DNA of 64,000 bases from Allobosea lathyri (lineage in GTDB: Bacteria > Pseudomonadota > Alphaproteobacteria > Rhizobiales > Beijerinckiaceae), in the NCBI RefSeq assembly GCF_900108245.1, contig NZ_FNUY01000013.1, positions 100,841 through 164,840 on the forward strand, in the 5' to 3' direction. The position numbers and the translations under genes were made by a program. Positions 41,597-50,311 of the stretch are shown one piece after another. Each line of letters starts with the position of its first letter. Position 1 is the first letter of the stretch. The notes below the pieces were generated by a model. It did not search any database. It was not told where the DNA came from and saw only the letters and a program-made list of their open reading frames with translations.

Positions 41597-43096
41597 ATGT
41601 CGATGCTTCAGACAAACCTCGCCAGTGTCGGCCGCAAGCGCATGCTCGCATCCGTGGCCGCCATCGCCCTCGTCGTGTCCGGCGCGGCCGGCGGCGCCAT
41701 GCTGACCAATGCGACCCCGGCCCAGGCCGGCGCGGTCGTAACCTCCGACCTGCAGGCGCAGGCTGTCCCCTCTTTTTCCACAGTCGTCGAGCGCGTGAAG
41801 CCGGCGGTCGTCTCCGTTCGCGTCAAGATCGAGAACGCAGCCGACACCAGCTCCGACACGTCCCAGCAGATCGAAAAGCTGCCGCCGCAGCTGCGTGAGC
41901 TGTTCAAGCGCTTCGGCGAGGAAGGCGGCGCGGCGCCCCAGCAGAAGCCGAAATTCGGCATGGCGCAGGGCTCGGGCTTCTTCATCTCCGGCGACGGTTA
42001 TGTCGTCACCAATAACCACGTCGTCGAGCACGCCAAGACCGTTACCGTCACCACCGATGATGGCCGGACGCTCGACGCCAAGGTGATCGGCACCGATCCG
42101 AAGACCGACCTCGCCCTGCTGAAGGTCGTCGAGGCGGGCGACTATCCCTTCGTCGCGCTGGCCAAGGAGACGCCCAAGGTCGGCGATTGGGTTGTCGCGA
42201 TCGGCAATCCCTTCGGGCTTGGCGGCACGGTGACATCCGGCATCGTCTCGGCACGCGGCCGCGATATCGGCGCAGGCCCCTATGACGACTTCCTGCAGAT
42301 CGATGCGCCCATCAACAAGGGCAATTCGGGCGGCCCGACCTTCAACCTCAAGGGCGAAGTCGTCGGCGTCAACACGGCGATCTTCTCGCCATCGGGTGGC
42401 AGCGTCGGACTGGCCTTCGCGATTCCCGCGGGAACGGTGACGAGCGTCGTCGATTCGCTTGAACGCAACGGTTCGGTGCAGCGCGGTTATCTCGGTGTGC
42501 AGATCCAGCCGGTGACGCAGGAAATCGCCGACAGCCTGGGCCTCAAGACGGCAGCCGGCGCGCTCGTCGACGAAGCCCAGCCGGGCACGCCTGCAGCCAA
42601 GGCCGGTGTTCTGTCCGGCGACGTCATCACCAAGCTGAATGGCCAGCCGCTGAAGGACGGACGTGAGCTCTCGCGCCGCGTCGGCCAGCTCAAGCCCGGC
42701 GACAAGGCCGAACTCGCGATCATCCGCGGTGGCAAGGAGGAAACCCTGCCGATCACGCTTGCCGCCCAGAGCGGCGACTCAGGCAAGCCCGCAGCCGCTG
42801 AGGCCCAGGACAGCGCTGCCGTTCTCGGCGTGCAGCTTGCTCCGGTGCAGCAGCTGAAGGGCGCGGGTGATCGCGGCGTCGCCATCATCAATGTCGACCC
42901 CGATGGCGTGGCTGCCAGCAAGGGCGTCTCGTCCGGCGACGTGATCCTCGAAGTCGCAGGCAAGGCCGTCAATGCCCCGGCCGAGGTCAAGGCCGGGATC
43001 GCCAGCGCCAAGCAGGAGGGCAAGAAGGCCGTTCTGGTGAAGATCAAGACCGCCGAGGGACAGCGTTTCGTCGCCTTCCCGCTCGCCAAGGCCTGA
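41597..43096 (+). CDS. DegP/HtrA-family periplasmic serine protease
   Basis: A 499-residue protease-chaperone of the envelope. The signal peptide ends near AQA, the trypsin-like domain has the triad His141 (NNHVVEH), Asp171 (TDLALLK) and Ser244 (GNSGGP), and two PDZ domains follow (~residues 290-375 and 405-499). The frame is open back to 41249, but ATG 41597 after ACGGAGA gives the signal peptide. It degrades misfolded periplasmic proteins. It is a single-gene unit closed by two strong terminator hairpins. Confidence 0.95.
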   Translation: MSMLQTNLASVGRKRMLASVAAIALVVSGAAGGAMLTNATPAQAGAVVTSDLQAQAVPSFSTVVERVKPAVVSVRVKIENAADTSSDTSQQIEKLPPQLRELFKRFGEEGGAAPQQKPKFGMAQGSGFFISGDGYVVTNNHVVEHAKTVTVTTDDGRTLDAKVIGTDPKTDLALLKVVEAGDYPFVALAKETPKVGDWVVAIGNPFGLGGTVTSGIVSARGRDIGAGPYDDFLQIDAPINKGNSGGPTFNLKGEVVGVNTAIFSPSGGSVGLAFAIPAGTVTSVVDSLERNGSVQRGYLGVQIQPVTQEIADSLGLKTAAGALVDEAQPGTPAAKAGVLSGDVITKLNGQPLKDGRELSRRVGQLKPGDKAELAIIRGGKEETLPITLAAQSGDSGKPAAAEAQDSAAVLGVQLAPVQQLKGAGDRGVAIINVDPDGVAASKGVSSGDVILEVAGKAVNAPAEVKAGIASAKQEGKKAVLVKIKTAEGQRFVAFPLAKA

Positions 43097-43117
43097 GGCG
43101 CAATCGCTGCGTAGAAT

Positions 43118-43145
43118 GGAAGGGGCTCATCGCTGAGCCCCTTCC
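43118..43145. terminator. First hairpin after the protease gene
   Basis: A perfect 12-bp stem, GGAAGGGGCTCA and TGAGCCCCTTCC, with a four-base loop, 21 bases after the htrA-type stop. There is no T tract, so it probably stabilises the mRNA end or aids the second hairpin. Confidence 0.7.
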
Positions 43146-43160
43146 CAATGCACTCCAGGA

Positions 43161-43197
43161 GGTGGAGCGGCGTGAGCGCCGCTCCACCCTTTTTTTG
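43161..43197 (+). terminator. Rho-independent terminator of the protease gene
   Basis: A perfect 12-bp stem, GGTGGAGCGGCG (43161-43172) and CGCCGCTCCACC (43177-43188), with TGAG loop, followed by C and seven T. This is a textbook intrinsic terminator. Confidence 0.92.
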
Positions 43198-43243
43198 TTC
43201 AGGTTGAATTTTTGAAGCACTCTGCGTTTTCGTGGAAGTGCGG

Positions 43244-43339
43244 GTCATCCCGGCCGAAGCGAAGCGCAGAGCCGGGATCCACGCCTGAACGATGACCGCA
43301 AGCGCTCCGGAATGGATCCCGGGTCAAGCCCGGGATGAC
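43244..43339. repeat. Dispersed palindromic repeat, copy 2
   Basis: A 96-base element with GTCATCC and GGATGAC ends and an inner GGATCC-containing arm on each side (GCCGGGATCC and GGATCCCGGGTC), the same build as the copy at 20070. It lies in the space between the protease terminator and the pdxA-type gene. The 285 bases from 43097 to 43381 hold only terminators and this repeat. Confidence 0.85.
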
Positions 43340-43381
43340 GGCGCGTTTCCGAGTGGAATCAGCATCCTCTACCGCGCATCC

Positions 43382-44398
43382 TCAGGCCGCCAGCCGCGCA
43401 GCCGCCAGGCGGCCCGCGAGTTCGACCGCAGTATTCAAGGCGCCCGGGGTGGCCACGCCCTTGCCGACGATGTCGAAGGCAGTGCCGTGGGCGGGCGTCG
43501 TGAAAATGACGTCGAGACCGGCCGTCACGGTTACGCCGCGACTGAAGCCTTTAAGCTTTGTCGCGATCTGGCCCTGGTCGTGATACATCGCGACGACGCT
43601 GTCGAACTCGCCGGCAAAGGCGCGGATGTAGACTGTATCCGACGGATAGGGGCCGGTGCAGGCGATGCCCGTCGCCGCGATGCGCTCCACCGTCGGGCGG
43701 ATCAATTCGATCTCGTCGCGGCCGAACAGGCCGTTTTCGCCGGCATGGGGATTGAGTGCGGCGACCGCGATGCGCGGCTTTGCGATGCCGGCGCTTTTCA
43801 TCATGCGATCCACCAGTTCCACCGCGTCCGTGATCGCGCGCGCATCGATGAGGTCGAGCGCTTCGCGCAGCGAGACGTGAGAGGTCACGCGCGACATCCA
43901 CTGGCCGTCGAGCACGTTCATTTCAGAGAAATAGCCCTGATGCTTCAGGAGATGCGCGAACATCTTGTGCTCGTCGGGAAAGCGCCAGCCGCCCGCGAAC
44001 ATCGCCGCCTTGTTGAGCGGCGCGAAGGTGATGGCGTCGAGCTTGCCCGCTTGCGCCATGGTGATCGCGTGAGCCAGCGTCTCGCCGGTGATGCGGCCCG
44101 ATTCCGCCGACATCTGCCCGCGCCCGAGCGCGGCAGGGTCGGCATTGCCGAGGTCGATCAGCGGGAACCCGGAGGCCTGCCAATCGATCTCGCCGCCTTC
44201 GGGAACCTGCGTCCAGCGCAACTGAACGCCGGCATCGCGCGCACCCTGCTCCAGCACGCGCCGATCGCCGATCGCAACCAGCCGCACGTGATCGCGCCAG
44301 CCCCCCTCTGCGAGCACCTTCGCCGCGATTTCTGGGCCGATGCCGGTGCAATCCCCGAAGAGAAAGCCGAGGCGGGGCTTGTCTTGCATGGCGGCCAT
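43382..44398 (-). CDS. PdxA-family 4-phosphoerythronate/threonine-type dehydrogenase (PdxA2)
   Basis: A 338-residue NAD-dependent oxidative decarboxylase. The family blocks GDCTGIGPEIAAKVL, SHVSLREALDLI and ALNPHAGENGLFGRDE, the last with metal-binding His, are present. True PdxA acts in vitamin B6 synthesis, while the PdxA2 group acts in catabolism of threonate, erythronate or related phosphorylated acids. The catabolic surroundings and GntR operator favour PdxA2. ATG 44398 follows GAGGAC; 44389 is an alternative. Confidence 0.85.
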   Translation of the reverse strand: MAAMQDKPRLGFLFGDCTGIGPEIAAKVLAEGGWRDHVRLVAIGDRRVLEQGARDAGVQLRWTQVPEGGEIDWQASGFPLIDLGNADPAALGRGQMSAESGRITGETLAHAITMAQAGKLDAITFAPLNKAAMFAGGWRFPDEHKMFAHLLKHQGYFSEMNVLDGQWMSRVTSHVSLREALDLIDARAITDAVELVDRMMKSAGIAKPRIAVAALNPHAGENGLFGRDEIELIRPTVERIAATGIACTGPYPSDTVYIRAFAGEFDSVVAMYHDQGQIATKLKGFSRGVTVTAGLDVIFTTPAHGTAFDIVGKGVATPGALNTAVELAGRLAAARLAA

Positions 44399-44423
44399 GA
44401 CGGTCCTCAGATTCAATGTGCTT

Positions 44424-44435
44424 ATTGTCGACAAT
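44424..44435. promoter_or_regulatory. GntR-type operator ATTGTCGACAAT
   Basis: A perfect 12-bp palindrome in the 71-base divergent gap between the pdxA2-type gene and the hydrolase. It is the best copy of the motif shared with 35309, 49550, 54455 and 54485 and can control both genes at once. Confidence 0.7.
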
Positions 44436-44469
44436 ATGATATCCATCGCATGGGATCAGGCCAGGAGCA

Positions 44470-45441
44470 ATGCCCATGATGCTGGAACGACTGGACGGCG
44501 GCGCGAGCCGACCACCCTTATTGCCGCATGGCCCGGTGCTGATGGCGGGCTTCGAGCGGCGCAAGGTGAAGACGCGCGGCGCCGAGATCGAGGTGGCCAT
44601 CGCCGGCAGCGGGCCGCCGCTGCTGCTCATACACGGCAATCCGCTCAATCTGGCGAGCTGGCACAAGATCGCGCCGTCGCTGGCGCAGAGCTTCACGGTG
44701 ATCGCGACGGATCTGCGCGGCTATGGCGACAGCTCCAAGCCCGAGGGCGGCGGAGACCATTCCGAATACAGCTTCCGCGCCATGGGCGAGGATAATTTCG
44801 ACGTGATGGACGCGCTCGGCTTCGAGACCTTCGCGGTCGCCGGGCATGATCGCGGGGCGCGTGTCGCCTTCCGCATGGCGCTCGACCAGCCGCACCGCGT
44901 CACGGCACTGGCGGCGCTCGACATCGTGCCAACCCACCATGTCCTGACCCATGTCAGCCTGGGCTGGGGGCTGGAATCCTATCACTGGTTCTTCATGGCG
45001 CAGAAGGCGCCCTTCCCCGAGCGGCTGATCTGCGCCGATCTCGACTATTACATCCGCTACAAGCTCAACAAGAAGGGCGTCGGACTCGAGATCTTCACGC
45101 CGGAGGCGCTGGCCGACTATGCGCGCTGCACCACGCCGGAGCAGATCCACGCTGTCTGCGAGGATTACCGCGCCACGGTGACGCTCGACCTCGCCATGGA
45201 CACGGCCGACTATGGCAAGCGCAAGATCGCGTGTCCGGTCCTCGTGCTATGGGGCTCGAACAGCCATTGCGGCCGGCATTTCAAGCCGATCGAGGCCTGG
45301 GCCGAATGGGCCGGCGACCTGCGCGGATGGGATATCCCCACCGGGCATTACCCGGCCGAGCACCGGCCCGATCTGGTCTACGCCACCTTCCACGAATTCT
45401 TCTCGGGCAGCGAGCCCGCGCCCTACAGCGAAGCCGCCTGA
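44470..45441 (+). CDS. Alpha/beta hydrolase, fluoroacetate-dehalogenase-like
   Basis: A 323-residue alpha/beta hydrolase. The nucleophile motif GHDRGARVAFRMALD, the oxyanion segment IHGNPLNLASWHK, the His-Trp pair in ESYHWFFMAQKAPFPE, CEDYRA and the catalytic His in TGHYPAEHRP follow the pattern of fluoroacetate dehalogenases, which need Asp-Arg, His-Trp and Tyr to bind fluoride. That suggests haloacid dehalogenation, but relatives that only hydrolyse esters or epoxides share much of this. Its stop overlaps the rhodanese start (TGATG), and it is divergent from pdxA2. Confidence 0.8.
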   Translation: MPMMLERLDGGASRPPLLPHGPVLMAGFERRKVKTRGAEIEVAIAGSGPPLLLIHGNPLNLASWHKIAPSLAQSFTVIATDLRGYGDSSKPEGGGDHSEYSFRAMGEDNFDVMDALGFETFAVAGHDRGARVAFRMALDQPHRVTALAALDIVPTHHVLTHVSLGWGLESYHWFFMAQKAPFPERLICADLDYYIRYKLNKKGVGLEIFTPEALADYARCTTPEQIHAVCEDYRATVTLDLAMDTADYGKRKIACPVLVLWGSNSHCGRHFKPIEAWAEWAGDLRGWDIPTGHYPAEHRPDLVYATFHEFFSGSEPAPYSEAA

Positions 45442-47015
45442 TGGCTGCGATCGATCCGCATGAAGCGAAGCGGCGCCTGCACGCTGCCGGCGAGATCGCC
45501 TGTCTCGATGTGCGCGAGCACGGCCAGTATGGCGAGGGCCATCCATTCCTCGCCGTCCCCTGCCCTTATAGCCGGCTAGAGACCATGGTCGTGGGCCTCG
45601 TGCCGCGCCGCGACGTGCCGATCATCCTGGTCGACGAGGGCGATGGCGTGGCCCAGCGAGCCGCCGCGCGTCTGGAAGCGATGGGCTATACGGATACTGA
45701 CTGGATCGAAGGCGGCGCTCCCGCCTGGGCAACCGCCGGCTACACCCTGTTCAAGGGCGTGAACCTGCCAAGCAAGACGCTGGGCGAATTGGTCGAGGAC
45801 AATTGGCACATCCCCGCCATCGGTCCAGCGGCTCTCGAGGCATGGCGCAGCGAGCAGCGGCCCTTTCAACTGTTCGACGGCCGCCCCGCCGTCGAATTCG
45901 CCAAGATGACCATCCCCGGCTCGCGATCCATGCCCAATGGCGAGGCCGCCCATCGCTGGGATGCGCTCGTCTCGAATGACGGGCCTGTCGTGGTCAACTG
46001 CGCCGGGCGCACGCGCAGCATCATCGGGGCGGCGGGTCTGGCGCTTGTGCAACCCCGCTTACCCGTGCTGGCGCTGGAGAACGGCACTCAGGGCTGGGCC
46101 TTGTCGGGCCGCGCGCTGGCGCATGGTCAGGTTGCCGCGCCCCTGCCCGCCGCACAGACCGAGGGGAGCCGGCTGCGCGCCGAGGCCTTCATGGCGGTCC
46201 ACCGGCTGCGTCGGCTCGACCGCACCGAGGCCGAAACGCTCGCGCGCGAGCCGGGCCGGACCACCTACCTCCTCGATGTGCGCGATCCGGCCGAGCATGC
46301 GGCCGCGCCACATGCCGCAGCGCCCTCCGCCCCAGGTGGCCAGCTCGTACAAGCAACGGATCAATGGATCGGCGCGCGCCGCGCTCGCGTGATCCTTGCC
46401 GACGATACCGGCCTGCGGGCAGCGCTTGCCGCCTTCTGGCTGCGTCAGCTCGGCTACGAGACCTATGTGCTCGCGGGCATCGACGAATGGCCCGCCGACT
46501 GGAGCCTGCCTGCCGGGACCTTTGTGCCCCAGCATTGTCCCGCGCTGCCCGAAATCGCGGCGAGCGATGCCGTCGCGCGCGCGCAGAATGGCGACCTCCT
46601 GCTCGATCTGCGCGGTTCGTTCGATTATCGTGCCGGCCATCTGGCGGGAGCCCTATGGTCGGTCCGGCCCCGCCTGCTGGCAGCGGCAGGTCGTAATGTC
46701 CTTCTGGCGGGCGATGCGAGCATCACCGCGCTGGCCGCCATCGATCTGATGGAGGGCGGCGCAGCGTCGGTCGAACGGATAGCAGGCGACGCGCGGGATT
46801 GGCGCAACGCAGGACAGGCTCTCGACGCGTCACCGCAATCCCCGAAAGACGCCGAGGCGATCGACTATCTGTTCTTCGTTCATGACCGGCATGACGGCAA
46901 TCTCGATGCCGCCCGGCGCTATCTTGCCTGGGAAACCGGCCTTCTCAGCCAGCTCGACGACGCCGAACGGGGCGAATACCGGCTGGACGCGATCAACCTC
47001 AGCCGATCGCGCTGA
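45441..47015 (+). CDS. Multi-domain rhodanese-like protein
   Basis: A 524-residue protein with about four rhodanese-like repeats (near residues 5-95, 125-225, 260-370 and 380-450). Only the second has an active-site Cys, in VVVNCAGRTRS; the others appear to lack it (for example VILADDTGLR), so they are probably structural or binding domains. Sulfur transfer from thiosulfate or a persulfide to an acceptor is the expected chemistry. ATG 45441 overlaps the hydrolase stop. The 3' end overlaps the convergent dehydrogenase gene by 17 bases. Confidence 0.82.
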   Translation: MAAIDPHEAKRRLHAAGEIACLDVREHGQYGEGHPFLAVPCPYSRLETMVVGLVPRRDVPIILVDEGDGVAQRAAARLEAMGYTDTDWIEGGAPAWATAGYTLFKGVNLPSKTLGELVEDNWHIPAIGPAALEAWRSEQRPFQLFDGRPAVEFAKMTIPGSRSMPNGEAAHRWDALVSNDGPVVVNCAGRTRSIIGAAGLALVQPRLPVLALENGTQGWALSGRALAHGQVAAPLPAAQTEGSRLRAEAFMAVHRLRRLDRTEAETLAREPGRTTYLLDVRDPAEHAAAPHAAAPSAPGGQLVQATDQWIGARRARVILADDTGLRAALAAFWLRQLGYETYVLAGIDEWPADWSLPAGTFVPQHCPALPEIAASDAVARAQNGDLLLDLRGSFDYRAGHLAGALWSVRPRLLAAAGRNVLLAGDASITALAAIDLMEGGAASVERIAGDARDWRNAGQALDASPQSPKDAEAIDYLFFVHDRHDGNLDAARRYLAWETGLLSQLDDAERGEYRLDAINLSRSR

Positions 47016-48066
47016 CGATCGCCTCGGTCATGGCCCGCGTCCCGGCCGTGCCGCGAATGTCGCGCGTGCGCGTCTGCGGCGCGGCTAGCGCCTTGTCGAT
47101 CGCAGCCTGCATCGTGCGCGCAGCGTCGAGCGCGTGGGGTAAATTCCGGGCGCGGCCGAGATGTTCGATCAGCATCCGCGCCGATTCGATCATCGCATAG
47201 GGGTTGGCGATGTCCTTGCCGGCGATGTCGGGGGCCGAGCCATGCGTCGCCTGCGCCATGGCAAGCCCGCCCTCCCCGATGCACAGGCCCGGCGCCATGC
47301 CGAGCCCACCGACGAGGCCCGCAGCCTCGTCGGTCAGGATGTCGCCGAACATGTTCGTCGTCACCACCGTATCGAAACTCTGCGGATCGCGGACGAGGCG
47401 CATCGCGAAGGTATCGACGATCACCTCGTCGACCGTGACGTCGGGATAGTCCTTCGCCGCCTCATAGCAGCTCTCGACGAACATGCCGCAGCCGAGCTTG
47501 AACACGGTGTTCTTGTGCACGAGCGTCAGGCGCTTCTTGCGCGAGCGGGCAATGTCGAGGGCCGCGCGTGCGACCTTGCGGCTACCCTTGCGCGAGATGA
47601 CGCGCACCGAAATGGTCAGGTCGTCATTGGGCCTGAACTCTCCGGAGCCCATCACCACATTGCGGTCCGGCTGGAAGCCTTCGTTGTTCTCGCGGACGAT
47701 GACGAGGTCGATATCATCGTAGATGCAGCCGATGCCGGGATAGGAGCGCGTCGGGCGGACATTGGCGAACAGGTCGAAATGCTTGCGCAGGATCGGGTGC
47801 GGATTGATCGCGCCCGGCCCTTTCGGATAGGCCTGATGACCGATGGGGCCGAGGATGAAGCCGTCGAAGGTGGCGAGCGTCTCCAGCGTGCCCTCGGGCA
47901 TCGTCGTGCCGTGACTGTCGAGTGCGGTGCGACCGATAGGCATCGGCCGCCAGTCGATCTGCAGGCCGTGCCGGGCTGCGGCAGCCTTCACCACCGCAAC
48001 TGCTGCCGGCACGATCTCATGGCCGATATCGTCCCCGTCGAGGATGCCGATGGTGAGCTGTGTCAT
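46999..48066 (-). CDS. Isopropylmalate/tartrate dehydrogenase-family decarboxylating enzyme
   Basis: A 355-residue NAD-dependent beta-decarboxylating dehydrogenase. The 2-hydroxyacid binding segment (ANVRPTRSYPG, VRENNEGF), the catalytic Lys in VHKNTVFKLGCG, the metal-binding Asp residues in FGDILTDEAAGLVGG, and the NAD block HGSAPDIAGKDIANP are present. The family includes LeuB, homoisocitrate and tartrate/malate dehydrogenases. The absence of leuCD nearby and the catabolic setting favour a tartrate-like or branched hydroxy-diacid substrate. It is 16 bases downstream of an mmgE/prpD-type gene and cotranscribed with it. Confidence 0.88.
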   Translation of the reverse strand: MTQLTIGILDGDDIGHEIVPAAVAVVKAAAARHGLQIDWRPMPIGRTALDSHGTTMPEGTLETLATFDGFILGPIGHQAYPKGPGAINPHPILRKHFDLFANVRPTRSYPGIGCIYDDIDLVIVRENNEGFQPDRNVVMGSGEFRPNDDLTISVRVISRKGSRKVARAALDIARSRKKRLTLVHKNTVFKLGCGMFVESCYEAAKDYPDVTVDEVIVDTFAMRLVRDPQSFDTVVTTNMFGDILTDEAAGLVGGLGMAPGLCIGEGGLAMAQATHGSAPDIAGKDIANPYAMIESARMLIEHLGRARNLPHALDAARTMQAAIDKALAAPQTRTRDIRGTAGTRAMTEAIVSAIG

Positions 48067-48082
48067 GGCTGGTCCCGTCGCC

Positions 48083-49501
48083 TCAGAGCCGCAGCGGCGC
48101 CATCAGGCGCTCGATCGAGGGCAGGTTTTCGAGATCGCTGACCATGGCGATGACATCGTCGATCTTGTCGCGGCCGAGGCTGGCGAAGCCGGCGGTCTCG
48201 CGGAACTTGTCCGAGACCTCCTCATAGCTCATCGGATTGGCCGGGCTTCCCTTGCCGAAATCGGACCGGCCCGAGACCTTGCGCCCGTCCTTCAGGGCGA
48301 TCTCGATCAGGGTCGTCATCTTGTCGTAGCCGGCGGCCTCGGCCTCCTCGTCCACCACGAAATCGACGCGCTCGATCATCGCCTTGACGTCGGGACGGTT
48401 CACGACCTCGTCGGTGAATTCGGCAAGGCCGGCCTTGCCCTCGATCAGCAGGATCGCCATGCAGAATTCCATCGAGAACTTGGCCTGAAGCTCATTGGTC
48501 GGGCGATGGTGGATCAAGGCGTTGGGCATGTTGTGGTTGGTGCCGATGCGGACCCGCTCGACATCGCCAGCCGTGATCTTGTTCTCCCGGATCAGGCGCA
48601 GCATCTCGGTCATGCCGGGATGGGTGAGCGAGCCTGACGGATGCGGCTTGATCGAGACGCCCGGCATCGCGAAGGTCCAGGGCGCACCGAGCATGTTCAG
48701 GATCGCCTCCTCGTCATAGCCGCCGCCGGCGGCGCGGAAGAAGCCGCGTGGCGCCTCCAGGATCTTGTCCGTGGCGCTCCAGCCATATTCGGCAAACTGC
48801 GCCGCCGCGACGCCGCTCTCCGACGAGCGCCCGGCGTGGAAGGGCTTGGTCATCGTGCCGAAATTTTCGCGCAGGCCGGCCGACTGGCTGCCGGCGATGG
48901 AGAGCGCGCGCAGGGTCTGGTCGAGGTTCAGCCCCAGCAGCTTGGCGCTGGCGGCAGCCGCCGCGAAGGTGCCGCAAGTGGCGGTGGCGTGAAAGCCGGT
49001 CTGGTAGTGGCGCGGATGGATCGCCTCGGCGATCTTGCACTCCACCTCGACGCCGAGATGATAGGCGAGCATCACGTCGCGCCCGCTGGCGCCCTTCGCC
49101 TCGCCCATGGCAAGCGCGGCAGGAAGCGCGGGCGCGGTGGGATGGGTGAGCAGACCGTAGACCCGGTCCTTGGCGACCGCGAGCTGGGTGTCGTCGTAAT
49201 CATCGGCGTGGATGCCGACACCGTTGGCGAAGGCCGCAAAACGCGGCGCAACCTTCAACCCGGAGCCGATCACAGTGGCCGGCCCCTCGGCGAGATTCAG
49301 ATCGGCCAGATGCCGGCGGACATATTCGCCGCTATGGGCGACCGACCCCGACAGTGCCAGCCCGAGCCCGTCAAGGATCGATTTCTTGCCGAGCGCCACG
49401 ACATCGGCCGGCAGGCTCGCAGGCGTGGCTCCCAAGATGAAGGTCGCGACATAGCGCGTCAGACCATTGTCCGAGGGGGAGAGATTGTCAGGCGTCTTCA
49501 T
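48083..49501 (-). CDS. MmgE/PrpD-family dehydratase-like protein (copy 1)
   Basis: A 472-residue protein of the family that includes 2-methylcitrate dehydratase, cis-aconitate decarboxylase and iminodisuccinate epimerase. Core blocks HADDYDDTQLA, HPTAPALPAALA, ENFGTMTKPFHAGRSSESG and SIKPHPSGSLTHPGM mark it. It is close in sequence to the copy at 55218 (VECKI, PRHY, NFGTMTKP are shared). It heads a two-gene operon with the decarboxylating dehydrogenase and has a GntR-type operator 50 bases upstream. Confidence 0.88.
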   Translation of the reverse strand: MKTPDNLSPSDNGLTRYVATFILGATPASLPADVVALGKKSILDGLGLALSGSVAHSGEYVRRHLADLNLAEGPATVIGSGLKVAPRFAAFANGVGIHADDYDDTQLAVAKDRVYGLLTHPTAPALPAALAMGEAKGASGRDVMLAYHLGVEVECKIAEAIHPRHYQTGFHATATCGTFAAAAASAKLLGLNLDQTLRALSIAGSQSAGLRENFGTMTKPFHAGRSSESGVAAAQFAEYGWSATDKILEAPRGFFRAAGGGYDEEAILNMLGAPWTFAMPGVSIKPHPSGSLTHPGMTEMLRLIRENKITAGDVERVRIGTNHNMPNALIHHRPTNELQAKFSMEFCMAILLIEGKAGLAEFTDEVVNRPDVKAMIERVDFVVDEEAEAAGYDKMTTLIEIALKDGRKVSGRSDFGKGSPANPMSYEEVSDKFRETAGFASLGRDKIDDVIAMVSDLENLPSIERLMAPLRL

Positions 49502-49549
49502 CGGGCTTCCTCCTTGAACGTGGGTCCATCTCGTAATTGCCTTTTGTCG

Positions 49550-49561
49550 ATTGTCAACATT
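49550..49561. promoter_or_regulatory. GntR-type operator ATTGTCAACATT
   Basis: One mismatch from the perfect dyad; it lies between the divergent mmgE/prpD copy 1 and gntR genes, so it can serve both. Confidence 0.6.
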
Positions 49562-49624
49562 TTAAGATCGGTGGCATGAACCCGCGCCCGCTGGTAGATT
49601 GTGGGAAGCAACGGAAAACCAGCC

Positions 49625-50311
49625 ATGAGTCTCGATACCGATTCCGCCCTGCAGCTGCGCCGCAGCCAGTCCCTCACCTCGATCATCCGGCGCGAGCTGG
49701 AGCGCATGATCGAGATCGGCGAGCTCAGCGCCGGCGAGCGGCTGAACGAGAACGCGCTCGCCGCCAAGCTCGGTGTCAGCCGGGGGCCGATCCGAGAGGC
49801 CTGCCGTGGGCTCGAGCAAAGCGGGTTGGTCGATGTCGTGGTCAATCGCGGCGTGTTCATCCGCGCCCTCAACGGGCGCGACGCGGCCGAGCTCTACGAG
49901 GTGCGCGCCGTGCTCTACGGCCTGTCCGGCCGGCTGCTCGCGCCGATCGTCACCGATGAGCAGGTCGCCACCCTCACCCGTTATGTCGAGGAGATGGACG
50001 CCGCCATGGCGGCGGGAGACCTGAACGGCTTCTATCCGCGCAACCTGCGCTTCCACGAAGCCATCGTCGAATTCGGCGGCAACAGCCGGCTTGTCAGCGA
50101 ATGCGCCGCGATCCACCGCGAAATGCATCTCTACCGCCGCCGCACCCTCGACATGCCCGGCCGCATGGCGACGTCCAACACCGAGCATCGGGCCATCGTC
50201 GAGCGCATCGCGGCGCGCGACGCTGCGGGCGCCGCCGCGGCACTGGAGGAGCATGTCCTGATCAGCCGCAACGCGCTGTTCGGGCCTCTGGGCCATTACC
50301 CCGACGCCTGA
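49625..50311 (+). CDS. GntR-family regulator (FCD domain), copy A
   Basis: A 228-residue regulator with winged helix (LAAKLGVSRGPIREACRGLE) and FCD domain (EVRAVLYGLSGRLLA, LRFHEAIVEFGGN, NTEHRAIVERIAARD). It resembles the regulator at 54541 throughout, and both are flanked by the ATTGTNNACAWT motif. The frame is open from GTG 49601, but ATG 49625 gives the family start. Its stop directly abuts the ABC permease stop (TGATCA). Likely a repressor of the mmgE/dehydrogenase operon and itself. Confidence 0.88.
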   Translation: MSLDTDSALQLRRSQSLTSIIRRELERMIEIGELSAGERLNENALAAKLGVSRGPIREACRGLEQSGLVDVVVNRGVFIRALNGRDAAELYEVRAVLYGLSGRLLAPIVTDEQVATLTRYVEEMDAAMAAGDLNGFYPRNLRFHEAIVEFGGNSRLVSECAAIHREMHLYRRRTLDMPGRMATSNTEHRAIVERIAARDAAGAAAALEEHVLISRNALFGPLGHYPDA

